A stretch of 64,000 nucleotides of DNA, taken from NCBI GenBank assembly GCA_011033025.1, contig WFMF01000106.1:310001-374000 (forward strand). The letters are read 5' to 3'. The position numbers were made by a program, and so were the translations under genes. This DNA comes from Beroe forskalii. Taxonomy: Eukaryota; Ctenophora; Nuda; Beroida; Beroidae. Below, in pieces: positions 45,163-57,000 of the stretch. The notes below the pieces were generated by a model. That model was not told the origin of the DNA, made no database searches, and was given only the letters and a program-made list of their open reading frames with translations. Positions within the stretch are counted from its first letter, which is position 1. Each line of letters starts with the position of its first letter.

Positions 45163-46310
45163 ATGTGCACTTCTCAATTAGTACAGTGTGCCAGTGTGTG
45201 CACGCACTTTTCAAGTATAAAATTGTGTGCACATTTCACAAGTGTGCATGTACACTTCTCAAGCATTAAGTGTGCGTGCACATTTCCTAAGGGGCCATCC
45301 ATAAAGGACGTCCGCAAAATTTCGACCATTTTAGACCCCTCCCTCCCCCTTGTCCGCAAATGTCCGCATTTCAGAAACCCCTCCCTCCCCCCAGGACGTC
45401 TGCATTCCCTTGAAAATCTTTTGGGTCATCATTTCTGGGCCCGAAATTTCATAATTTTCTAGTGAAATATCCGTCAAATAGACCAAAATTTCCATAAACT
45501 GAGGACGTCCGCATCTGGCCAAACACCCCCCTCCCCCCTATGTCCGCAAACGTCCGCATTGGCTGAACTCCCCCCTCCCCCCTCATTGCGGACGTCCTTT
45601 ATGGATGGCCCCTAAGTGTGTGCGCACTTAAGTGACGTGTGCACGCACTTAAGTGTGCACGCACAATTCTTAAGTGTGCGCGCGCACTTGTTAAGTGCGT
45701 GCACGCACTTGTAAAGTGTGCACACACATCTTAAGTGTGCGCGCGCACTTCTTATGTGTGCGCGCGCTTTTCTTAAGTGTGCGCGCGCACTTTTTAAGTT
45801 TGCACGCACACATCTTAAGTGTGCGCGCGCACTTTTTAAGTGTGCACGCACACATCTTAAGTGTGCGCGCACGCACTTTTAAAGTGTGCACACACAGCTT
45901 AAGTGTGCGCGCACTTTTCAGGTGTGTTCGCACGTTCAAAGTGTGCACGCACATTTCTCAAGTGTGCGCGCACATTTCTCAAGTGTGCGCGCACATTTCT
46001 CAAGTGTGCGCACGCATTTCTAAAGTGTGCGCGCGCACCCTTCATTAAGTGCCCGTGCACCCTTCATTAAGGGCGCGTGCACCCTTCATTAAGTGCGCGT
46101 GCACACTTCAAAAGTGCGCGTGCACAGTTTATTAGTGCACGTTCACACCTCATAAGTTCGTGCATACAGTATACACTACAAAAGTGCTTGCACACACTAG
46201 TTCATAAGAGCACAATTCTAAAGTGTGCGTAGACACTTCATAAGTACACACGCACACGTCTCAATTTTGTGCGCACACTTCGGAATTGTGCGCGCACTTC
46301 TAGAAGTAAG
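45163..46310. repeat. Palindromic GC-rich satellite (AAGTGTGCGCGCGCACTT-type units)
   Basis: Dozens of degenerate units of roughly 20-30 bp, each an alternating purine-pyrimidine core such as GTGCGCGCGCAC flanked by AAG/CTT, so many units are self-complementary. Open frames on both strands here are products of the repeat. The array is interrupted by the MITE at 45291-45612. Confidence 0.9.
45291..45612. mobile_element. 322-bp MITE with perfect 27-bp terminal inverted repeats, TAA target duplication
   Basis: Starts GGGGCCATCCATAAAGGACG and ends with its exact complement. TAA stands on both sides (45288-45290, 45613-45615). A 3-bp TAA duplication with G-rich termini suggests the PIF/Harbinger superfamily (inference). 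The interior has C-rich blocks and repeated tgtccgca motifs, no coding frame. It split the palindromic satellite. The perfect termini suggest recent activity. Confidence 0.85.
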
Positions 46311-46924
46311 TCAATGATACAATGATCTCAGTTAAACTTAAACTCAAAGTTAAAACATACTCCAAGTCTGCAATTCAATTATAATACTTCAATAAATAAA
46401 ATTCAATTCCAAAATCCAAATGATAAGAATGAGCAATTCATGATCTATACTAGAGGTATCACAACAATTAAAAATTTTTGAAACAGTGTATCCAGCAGTT
46501 TAATTTGGTTATCTCGAGGCCTTCAAGTTTTCGATTTTATCTCGAGGCCTTCAAGTTAAATTTCCGGCAAAGCCACCGGCTTTGTGTTACTAATTACTTT
46601 TATGTCCAACATACTTTTTACGTCCAAATTGCAGGGAAACGTGCTGAAATTAGGGGAAATTGTGTCTAATTTGAATTAATTTATCTATGTTCATTAAATC
46701 CGTCAACTATTTACAACTAAATCAACAAAAATTCAAAATAGCGAAGCCCTCTCCACAAAATGTTATGCGATTCTGTATTGCAAAGAATCAGAAAAATGAA
46801 AAATATATGTGGGATGTGAATTTGACAGAATCAAATCAGCAGAATCAGCAACGAATCGGTTTAAATTTAAATATTATCTTGATTTTAGGATATGATAAAA
46901 CTTTATCTTCTGTGACTGTAATTC

Positions 46925-46930
46925 TTTATT
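46925..46930 (-). promoter_or_regulatory. Candidate poly(A) signal of the DGK gene
   Basis: TTTATT on the plus strand reads AATAAA on the minus strand, 262 bp beyond the DGK stop. AT-rich context; a sensible 3' UTR length. Confidence 0.35.
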
Positions 46931-47191
46931 CCATTTTACAATGTGATTTCATTAACACTTTGCCATTCAAATAGGCACTGGCAAACAGTATTAAAAACAC
47001 GTCAAACTTATAAACACAACTGACTCTATCAACTGAAAATTTCTCAAAACGAATTTAAATATATATCTCGAGTCGACGTGCAAACAATATTTGTCAACCG
47101 TTTTTTGTAATGTACACAACTTGTAATAAACTAAAAACTTAAAACTTGTAATCAATTAATATTAATCAATTAATTAACAATAAAAACGCCC

Positions 47192-48003
47192 TCACACCGG
47201 GGTGCCAGGATCGACTTGTTCTTCGTCGTTATCTGCCATTGGCGCCTGGTTGTCTGCGCCGGGCTGTGAGAAGCCCAGCAATTCCCGGATTGTAGGGTTC
47301 GATGATAGGTCCCCCGCCCGTTTACCGGCGGAGTTCGTTAGTGAGACATCGGCTCCACAGTCCATGAGGAGTTTACAGATGTCCAGACAGTCGCCCTGGA
47401 GTGGGGAGAAGGGTTAACACAATCAGGTTAAATTCGTATAATGGTACCGATAAGACACGCAATTTTATTAGGGGGGTTTCGCATTTACATTTTGGAAGTA
47501 AAGTGGAATCATGAAATTGCATTCCTCCAATGAGCAATCAATCCCCTTCATTCGCAGTACTCCAATCAGAATAAGAGTTACGGATCTGTGGGTAAACTAA
47601 TCCGCCTAAGATATTAACACACAAACAAGTCACCTCTGCTGCGAAGTGTAGAGCAGAGCACCCCGTTAGGGACGACACTAAGTTCACATCATGCGGCGTA
47701 GCGTTATCCTGGTTCAGGAGGTACTCTACAATCTCTGTTTGCTTGAGTTGAGCGGCAAACTGAAGCATCGTCATGCCCTGGTATTCTGAACCCAGGTCTA
47801 TTCCGGAGCGTGCTCGCAGCAGCTTCACCTGTACAAGCAATCCATGGTGAACAATCCTTGTGAGGACATGAGGATCAGGGATTGGGAAGAAAGCAGAGTA
47901 GGCCAGTATAAGGGTCAAATCACTAAAAGATTGAGAAGTTTTAAATACCTTGTCTAAGTCTGAAGACTCGATTGCACTGAACAAATCACGTTTCTCTGAT
48001 TCC
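47192..48003 (-). CDS. DGK ankyrin repeats and PDZ-binding C-terminus
   Basis: 48003-47949 has [13 protein letters not shown], 47828-47634 has [20 protein letters not shown] and [10 protein letters not shown], and 47395-47192 has [20 protein letters not shown], ending DPGTPV then TGA. The end GTPV fits a class I PDZ ligand (S/T-x-hydrophobic), as does ETAV at the end of DGK zeta, which binds syntrophins. A minus-strand AATAAA lies about 265 bp downstream. Confidence 0.92.
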
Positions 48004-51000
48004 CTGAAAGTTCATTAGTTATTAGTTCATGAGTTATTCCTAAGCTCATCACAGGTCTGTAAAAGGACATCCAAACAGACAGATACAGGCAGAAATAAGA
48101 CAGGCTTACAGTAAGACAGACAAACAGCCAGACAAACAGAAACAGATACAGACATACAAACAGGCAAACGCACACCTACCTATCTCGACATGTTTTAGGA
48201 GTTCCCTTGATGCCGACATCTAACACGAATATCCCAGTAGAGAGCATCTCTATGACGGGTAGCTTGGACTCCATGTCCACTGAGATGGGGTAGAGTCTGT
48301 CGTTAGCACTGTGCAGGAAGACCCAGTTCTCTGAGACAGCCCCTGGTAGCTTCATTACGTCCTCGTCTTCCCGGGATGAGGTAGATTTGGTCATTGTTTG
48401 TGGTGCGTTCCTGGCATGAGATAGGGATGGACCAGTGTTTAGATGTTTAGTTGTGCAGTGAATAAACTGAAAATTTAATGAGATAAAAAGGAGGACTCTC
48501 CTCAAAGTCAAACACTGCTGGTTGATAGAATTTCGTTGTAGACTAGAAGTAGAAGTGTCACCTGGAAGGATTTCGCCAAAATCTTCATCTTTGCAATATA
48601 AGAGAAGTTCTACCACTACGTGAATTCGTGCTTATTCTATTGCTACTCACCCTCCCGAACACACTTCTCGATGCTGGGTCGGATGCTGTCCAGCGCGAGG
48701 TTATCTCTTGTCACCACCATGGTCAAGGGCAGGGCTATCTGCAGTAACTTGTCCTGGTTGCCGTAGTGCTTGTGGAAGTCGCAGTAACTCACCTTGTGGA
48801 TCGCTATCTTTACTGTTTGAGCTACTTCACTGAGGAGGGTGGTGATGGGGGCGGTTGGAGGGACGACAGTCATGTCACAAGTTTTTGTAGTATTCAAGGG
48901 GTCAACTGATATAAAATATTCAACTACTTTTGTAGATTACAATGCTTCACAACCAAATCGATATTTTGGTTCATTGTCTGTAATTCTGTAATCAGTATTA
49001 CATGGAATTTCCAAAAAAGAATTCCCTAAAACTCTGCAAACCTGCACATATCAGAAGCGGTAATGTCGTGGTTTGTGGTGTGCCTGATGGTCTTCCCCTT
49101 CATGATCATGAGGGACTGGTTACGTCGTGAAATACGCAGGATGGAGGGTGCCAGGTACAGTGGTTCTGTGGAGAAGGTTATGTCAAGGAAGGAACATTGG
49201 CTGAGGTAGGGGACAAAGAGGGTAAAGAGATTGAAGAAGAGGTAGGGGAAAAGTGAGGAAAAGGACTAGGTTTTGAGTATTCAATTAGTGGGGACAGGGG
49301 TAATTACTGGGATGGTTGTTAATTCAATTTAAAGGAAATCGTGTCAAAGTTCAGAAGAAGATATCATGAAAAACTTACCGCCGTCCACTTGACAATGCAC
49401 AGCTTTCCGCGTGTATATCGTAGCCTTCTTGCACTGCGCTATTCTGAAGCCGGTATCTCCGACTTGGAGGGCTGCCATTTGGGCAGCTCCGAAGAGACCC
49501 AGCACCTCGATGTAGCCATCGTCCATGGACTGGACTCTCGTACTACTGCTCTGAGGAGGAAAAGGGTCAAGGGAGCGGATCAGGAAAAAATTAGCAGATA
49601 AGAAAATGTAAGAGAAAAATAAACAAAAAGTGGAATTATTCCACAAAATTTGAAAGAATAATGGACCAAAAGAAGATTTAATACAATAGAAATGAAAGTT
49701 TCTTGATAAAAGCCTCATCATGTGATGTGACAGTGAATCATTCTCTGTACTATTACTAACATGGCTGCCCCAAGGGTTGGTGCCAGCTCCGTAACTCTTG
49801 ATATTCAGGAAGAGGATCACATGGATCTTCTTCTCTCTTATCTTATCTGTGTAGTCCTTACCATCACACTGAAAAAGAACAGAAGCCTGACTTTTCATAC
49901 ATTTTTAGGTCAATTTATCATCATTTTATCGAACTAAATCGAAAATAAAATTCCAATTGACTCCTAAGTCTTATCATGATATTAATATGTACTATCAGCA
50001 ATTGATTGAGTTTAAGCAACGAGTCAGAAACTAACCACGAGTTCAATGAACTTGGACACATCCTTGTACTTCTGTTCGAAGGTATCCACAATACCTCCTT
50101 TGAAGTACACGAACTTGTTGTACGCCCTGCTGTTGAACTTCTCTGGCTTGGCCTCCCGACCCGTGTGGAATTGGTATTGGATGTAAGCGTCAAGACCGAT
50201 GCTAAAGTAGTTGTTCATAATGTTGATCGGCAACTGAAATTGACGTTGAATAAGTTACCCCAAATGAAATACTCAAACATATTCGATTAATTTATTTCAT
50301 TATGTTTCGGTATAAAGAACTTGTATCAGACCTAATGAAACCCCAGAACTACGAAATACGACTGAAAATAGATTAATTTCCCATGTCAACTTGCACAAAT
50401 CCAAGGATAACAGGTTGATAGGCAAGTCCTTGACAGGGATGTCTGTTTCTGGAGTTTCCTCGGTTTTGTTGGGGGATGTGGAGGAATCCCCTTCCTCCTC
50501 TATCTCTTCTACGTCAATCTGCCATCTGAGATTGAGGGATCACATTGTGGGGGTCTTCAAGAGGAAGGGGATTAGAAAATATAGGAAATTGCGGAATAAG
50601 ATTAAGAATCGATAGAATAGGGAGTGGTGGATGTATGTTTTCATAATCTTGTTAACGAGACCTGACCACAAACACTGACCTGTCTAAGCTCTGAATAACA
50701 CCGTCTGTCACGTGGTACAGGAGTTTATCTAGCGGCTCTCCGGCGTAACCCGGTCCCCAGTTCAACACTCGGGCTGAGGAGAGAGAGAGGAGTGGTATTA
50801 GTCAATAACAACACCACACTTAATATAGCCAATAACAACACTCATTCGGGAATAGTCTGGCTGATTGTCGATAAGTTGGATGCGGGAATACTTCTAGATA
50901 TTTGAAGAATCATCGCACCTCTATCTTTTGATAAACACCCCCGCTTTCCATAAGCTTTTGTCTTTATTTGCAAAATATTAATCGCACTTCTGGGACTAAA

Positions 51001-54000
51001 TCCTCTACTTGGCAAATTATTTGCAAATTATTTGGCAAGTTATTTGCCGTATCGTTTTACAAAAGTAAAGCTTAAAACTTAACTTCTGGGATAATAATTT
51101 AAACTGGTTCGTGTATTTTACCTTACCCTCAGTAATAAGATTTACTTAGCCTTGTGATAATTATACGCATCAATGACTGGGGCTTTGTTTATCAAATTAT
51201 CTTACACGCTTGGCATGGAAATTAAACTGTTCAGTCCCGTAAATTATTCAACATATTCAAAACTAATATAATGACGTGACCCTTATGCGTGACCTCGAAT
51301 TAAGTGTTTGAGAAAGTATTTGTGTTTGAGAAAGTACCCCCTATAATAGTGTTCTCAAACATTGCTTGATCACACAAAGAAGACACAGAGGCAGGGGAGC
51401 GAGAGAGAGAAACTGAGTGATTATGCCATATTTGGTATTAAATCTTAGATTTACTCCATCGAGTGTTCGCGTGATTACGTGTCCTTTCACCACACACACT
51501 AGGGTTTGTGTATGCTAGTCATTGTGGTGGGGTTCATCACCGGGCAGCGATTTAGGCTTGATTTGTCTAAAGAAAACACGTTTTAAATGCTCATTCGCGG
51601 TTAACGATTTACGAATCAAAATGTGCATATGTATTATGCGATAAGGCACAGAGCATGAGTCTTGCATTGTTGCTTGGGTCGGGTTGGGGAGTAAAACCTC
51701 TTAATATTCAACAGCTGTAAAGATAATTACGTGTATTCCATCGGTAGTATGGCCAGGAAGCTTTGGAATCGAGCGAATCGGTGTAAAAACGTGTTATGAA
51801 GCAATAATAAAGCGGCGACGCGCGCGCTGAATTACAAATACAGCATTATCTTCGGAGAGCAAAATTCAACGTCGCGCGTTCCAAAAAAGACAAATTGCCA
51901 AAGTGTGACAAATTGGTTCGAGTGATCACGTACAAAATACGCTTATTGATTTATTGGGCATGCCTCATGGGTTGATGAAGTTGTAGAATGAGGGTTCAAT
52001 AGCAAATCAGCTGACGTAATTCATGCGTATTTCAGTTATCTACAAAACCACAGATATACTGCCACATGATAGAGTTTAAAGGTCATAAAGACATGACACG
52101 TCAGAGTGTCACTACTATGTACTGTGTTTTGTAGATTAAAATAACTTAAAATAAATGAGCAGTCAATATACGATATCAGATGTAAGCTAGTAGGCGAAGT
52201 AGAAATACCTGAATAATCACACTAATCTCAATACATCACACCACATACCGAGATCATTTCCAGTTCCTAGTGGCAGTATAGCCACTGGTGGACAGTGAAG
52301 GTAGTTGAGTTTGTCTATTTCCGAGAGGACCCAGCCGACTGTTCCGTCGCCCCCACAAACCAAGATCCGGAGGTTTACTACGTTCTGATAGAGAGAAAGG
52401 GCCAAGCTGGGGCCTCCCTCCGTTATGTCAAACACCTGGGCGCAGCTGATGTACTTCATTATGCTTATACAACATACTTCTTTATCAATTCATATCAAAT
52501 ATGTATACATTAATACATTGTCAAAATTTCGAACTCCCTGAATACCCTTAGAAATTGAAAATAAGAACATAGATCTTTGTACGCTAAAATAAGGGAAACC
52601 TGAGCTTTAATTTGTGCATGTATAGACTCATGTCTTATAGACTCAATATTCACAGTAAATATAATTACCGTAGCGTCTCTTACAGCATGACTAGGGTTGT
52701 TTAAAACTAAGATAAACAAAGCGTAAACTGGTTTTAATCACTAATAGGTAATTACTACAGCCTACAGTAACTACAGCTTTTCAATATAGCTCATCTTCAG
52801 ACTTTCAGAGGCTATGTTAATTCATCAATAGATAAGTCAAAAAACTTCAGTAATTTAACAATAAAACTCCATATATATTTCCATGACAGACCTGTCTGGG
52901 GTTGAGGTACCACTGAAACGCCTGAATGAGATATGCACCCTGGTTACCACCCGACTTAGGGTTTACGAACACTAACACGGGGGTTTTGCTGTGTTGCACT
53001 GATGATGGGACTTTTATCTGAAAGGAAAAGAAAGGTTATTTGACAGCGGATATTTATGCTCATTACTTAGTTTGCTTTTTCAAATTAGAAACCCTCTATA
53101 AGAATTAACTGAGTCTAGTATTTTGAAGAATAAAGAAAATGGTAGCTGGGGAATCGTTGTGGTGGCAATATTTCACAGAAACACTCGTTGACAATAATTG
53201 TCAACTAGTGTTTCTGGGAAATCTGCCATCAAAGTATCAATTAATATCGAACTGACACTTCGTGGCATATTCTAACATTCAATGTCCTTACCTCATTATA
53301 TAGCTGGGAAAATGAAGTTGCCCATTGTGCTTTGAGCGTTTAATATGTTACAATCCTTGTGAGTTACCGTGTACACAAGGTAAACTTTATCATATACGCC
53401 GGTAAACGAATTACACCAAACTTTACGATACGAACGTCACGTCTTAAAGACTTAAGTTTACGACAGATTTACGATAAAAGTTTAGATCACAGATCTTTTC
53501 GAAAATTTCGTAACAAAAAGGTTACCACACAAATATTTAGTCTACAACAGCTAGAGTAGTAATTATGCCAGAGCACTAGTCTACTAAAGTAAAAAAAAGT
53601 TTTTTTACTCTTAGATGTGTATCACGTTCGCACAAAATATGACGGCCGTGTGGAAATTTCAGAAGGCGTTCTCAATACTAACGATAGCTACGTAACAAAA
53701 AGGCAATCACACAAATCATTAGGCAACAACACTAACTATGCTAGAGTACTAGGCCAAATTCTCAACTTAGGATTTTTGAGGATTTTCATTGAAATTTTCA
53801 GCACGGGGATGATGTCGAGCCCTGTGTTTCCCTTATACATCACAGTCAGAGGATAATAAGAATTTCAATCCATATATCAGTTAACACTAACGTGGAACAT
53901 AGATCTATAGATCAATAACCCTGTGTTCCCTTCTACGTCTCATTTAGAAGAGAATCAGAATCAGATTCCAATAACAGTACTCACTAGAGTACTTACTCTA

Positions 54001-57000
54001 GTTTTTAACTTTGCTAGAGAACTCGTCAAAACTAACGTGGAAAGGGCGTTTGAATTCCTCCCTCTCGTGCTCTGATAACCGTTTACTCCTTGAGGATCGC
54101 TTTGAGGACGAGGGACGGGTCGAGTAACTGATCTTCCGTCGTCCTTGTCCTTTTCTGCTGCCTCCCGATCTCGCCTGAAATAAAAAACACACGTGTTACA
54201 GGAATGGAAATAGAAATAGATATGAGACAGAGTTTAAGCTCATTGATAAACAATCTGCTGTAAGAATCTGTTAGGAATTTACCTGCTAATTGACGTTCAT
54301 TCAGAGTTGAAAATAATAATGAACGCCTCGAAGACTCAGTGTCTGAAAGAATGCATTTCCCGGCATAGGCAGACCAATAAAACCCAAAAACCAGCAAAAT
54401 GCTTTCAAAATTGGTCTCGTTCAGTCGTTCATAAACCTAAAAAACGTCTAAGGCTTAACTAAACTCAAAGAGGAAAAGTAGGGTTATGAAATATGAAGCA
54501 CGCTCGATTACAAAGAAGAAAAAGAAAACAAAACATGTCGCAGTAAACGTGCTGAAATGCTGACTATAAGTCTATAAGAAGTTCTATTTGTGCACAGCTC
54601 AGTCGAAACTTGTCTCTTTCTGAAAGATAAGTATTGCACCTGATACGCTGCATAGTAACTCTTAGAAAGCACTCGAAAATGGTCTACCAGTACTACAAAC
54701 ATGGGAAAGACTTTAGATACCATGCATAGCGTTGTGATTATCAATTGTATTAAAATGGTGCCATTCCACGTACTTCCATCATTATATTATCATTACTTAT
54801 CAATCATGGAAATCCAATATCCTTTACTCCTTTACTTCAACGTGCAATGAAATGAAAAAAAGCAAACGGTAACGATGTTAGCTAAAAACAAGGCTCAACT
54901 CACAAGATAAAGTGTATCTATACTTGCTGATCTGCTATGAATACCTAAATAGCATGACGAACCAAACCGAAACGTGCGTTTTAGCAAGACAAGGTACGAA
55001 AATAGCAAAGAGGGGGTAAGAGTGAGACAAGGAAGGTCACAACAAACTAGCTGCTCGATCGAGTGTAACTTTAACTGTGCTCATACGTACCCGTGAGTCA
55101 GAGACGGCCCAGGTTATTGCTCTCTGTACGCTAGTGAGCCGCGAACTACCACCCTATGGTTACACGACACTTACTGGGGGTAAAGATACCACCCTATGGT
55201 TACACGACACTTACTGGGGGTAAAGATACCACCCTATGGTTACACGACACTTACTGGGGGTAAAGATACCACCCTATGGTTACACGACACTTACGGTAGG
55301 TAAAGATACCACCCTATGGTTACACGACACTTACTGGGGGTAAAGATACCACCCTATGGTTACACGACACTTACTGGGGGTAAAGATACCACCCTATGGT
55401 TACACGACACTTACTGGGGGTAAAGATACCACCCTATGGTTACACGACACTTACTGGGGGTAAAGATACCACCCTATGGTTACACGACACTTACGGTGGG
55501 TAAAGATACCACCCTATGGTTACACGACACTTACTGGGGGTAAAGATACCACCCTATGGTTACACGACACTTACTGGGGGTAAAGATACCACCCTATGGT
55601 TACACGACACTTACTGGGGGTAAAGATACCACCCTATGGTTACACGACACTTACGGGGAGGGGGGGGGTAAAATTAGTGGGGAAAGATACCACCCATGAA
55701 CTCATGAATTCATGAAACGTGGAGACACAAAAGACACATGAACAAGGAACAAATGTGGTATAAGAAAGATAAGACACAGAGCCCAGTGATAGGTATATAC
55801 ATGAGATATAAATGAGATATGGACGACGCATAAACAGATCAAAGACATAGAGCCATAGTGGCAAAGACACGTACAACACATTTAAAACTTTGCCTGGAGG
55901 TTTATGGTATGAGTAAATCGAAGAAATTTCCGGGAACATTGTTACTTATAAGAATTTATGGCAGAATGCCCGTTTACTCCTACCTTGCTGCCGAAAACAA
56001 TCCAGTACGGGGGGATGATAATCTGCTCGAAGTCGCCTAAACTGCAGTGGTCCTCGATCAGACTCAGTTTAAAACACGACGGATGGTACTGAAAGAGAAA
56101 AGTTGGAAGTTCATTTAAACGAGCCACGGGAAGAAAAATTCGGAAGTGTTTTCCTTCGTACAAAGCGGAAGTGTTTTCCTTCGTACAATGTATGCTTTTA
56201 AATCTTTACATGAAACTTCAGGATTTCCGCAGAATCAAGTAACATTATTACATGCAGTTGACAATGACATTTGTTCTTATGCCCGTAGTAATACTCCCAA
56301 TGGAGTCAGGGCATTCGCAGTTTTTGGATATGGTGACGAGTCAACTCTCGATTTAGTATGCAAACAAAACAAAACAAAGCAAAACCATCTCTGAATAAAC
56401 ACCAAAATTATTTCTAATTTCTTAAAACACCGACAAACTCACGGAATCTTTGCACCAGGAGCAAGTCACTGCAATGAAAGCTTTGCTGTTCTTCCCGGAG
56501 CCCCACGTAGCACCCCTCGGCAGCGACTTATTGCACTCACGACACTTGGTCGTGTAGGTCTTCCGTTGCAGCATCCAGTGGTGGTGAGTCCAGGACTCCT
56601 TCTTGAAGTTGGCGTCCCGGAAAGTAAGTATTCTTTCAGTGCTGTCTCAAATGGGCTTGTATAATGTTAAATGGGCCTGGCATGTCTCAAATGGGCCTGT
56701 GATGTGATAAAGTTTTCCTCCAAAAAGTGGCCTTTTGGCATAAAAGTGGGCCTGAACGACGGGAAAAACCCAGCATTCTGGGGTGGGCCAGTGATTACCT
56801 GGAAAGAAGTTCACCTTACCTGAAGGTGGAGCGGCACTTGACGGACAGGTTCTCCTGGCACTCCTCATGTAGCACCATGCGGCACGCCGCGCACTTCAGC
56901 TTGATGCGCCGGTAGCCTGCGCTGCCCTGCGGGGAGGAGGGGTTAGATCTTCGAATATGAATAAAATAAACGGGTCGTATATAAGGTGTATAATATGAGC

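Larger units (their letters stand above)
50774..55983. other. DGK introns around exons 52435-52249, 53017-52892 and 54174-54037
   Basis: Introns of 0.5-1.8 kb. Only the 40-bp minisatellite stands out. A GC-rich spot near 51815-51835 (ggcgacgcgcgcgctg) is isolated. Confidence 0.7.

Noticed and set aside
45612-46048. Cysteine/histidine-rich open frames on both strands
   Set aside because: Translation of the palindromic satellite; three frames give the same kind of repeat and no start or splice context.
48040-48180. ACAGACAAACAG-type repeat as a functional element
   Set aside because: Simple low-complexity repeat beside the exon end at 48180; the same kind recurs at 57.7-57.9 kb.
48643-48897. 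DGK exon starting at the upstream acceptor after 48897
   Set aside because: It puts the exon out of phase with the previous one; the acceptor at 48830 with a C-rich tract keeps frame.
55147-55668. CRISPR-like array
   Set aside because: Units of 40 bp abut with no unique spacers, inside an animal intron; it is a minisatellite.
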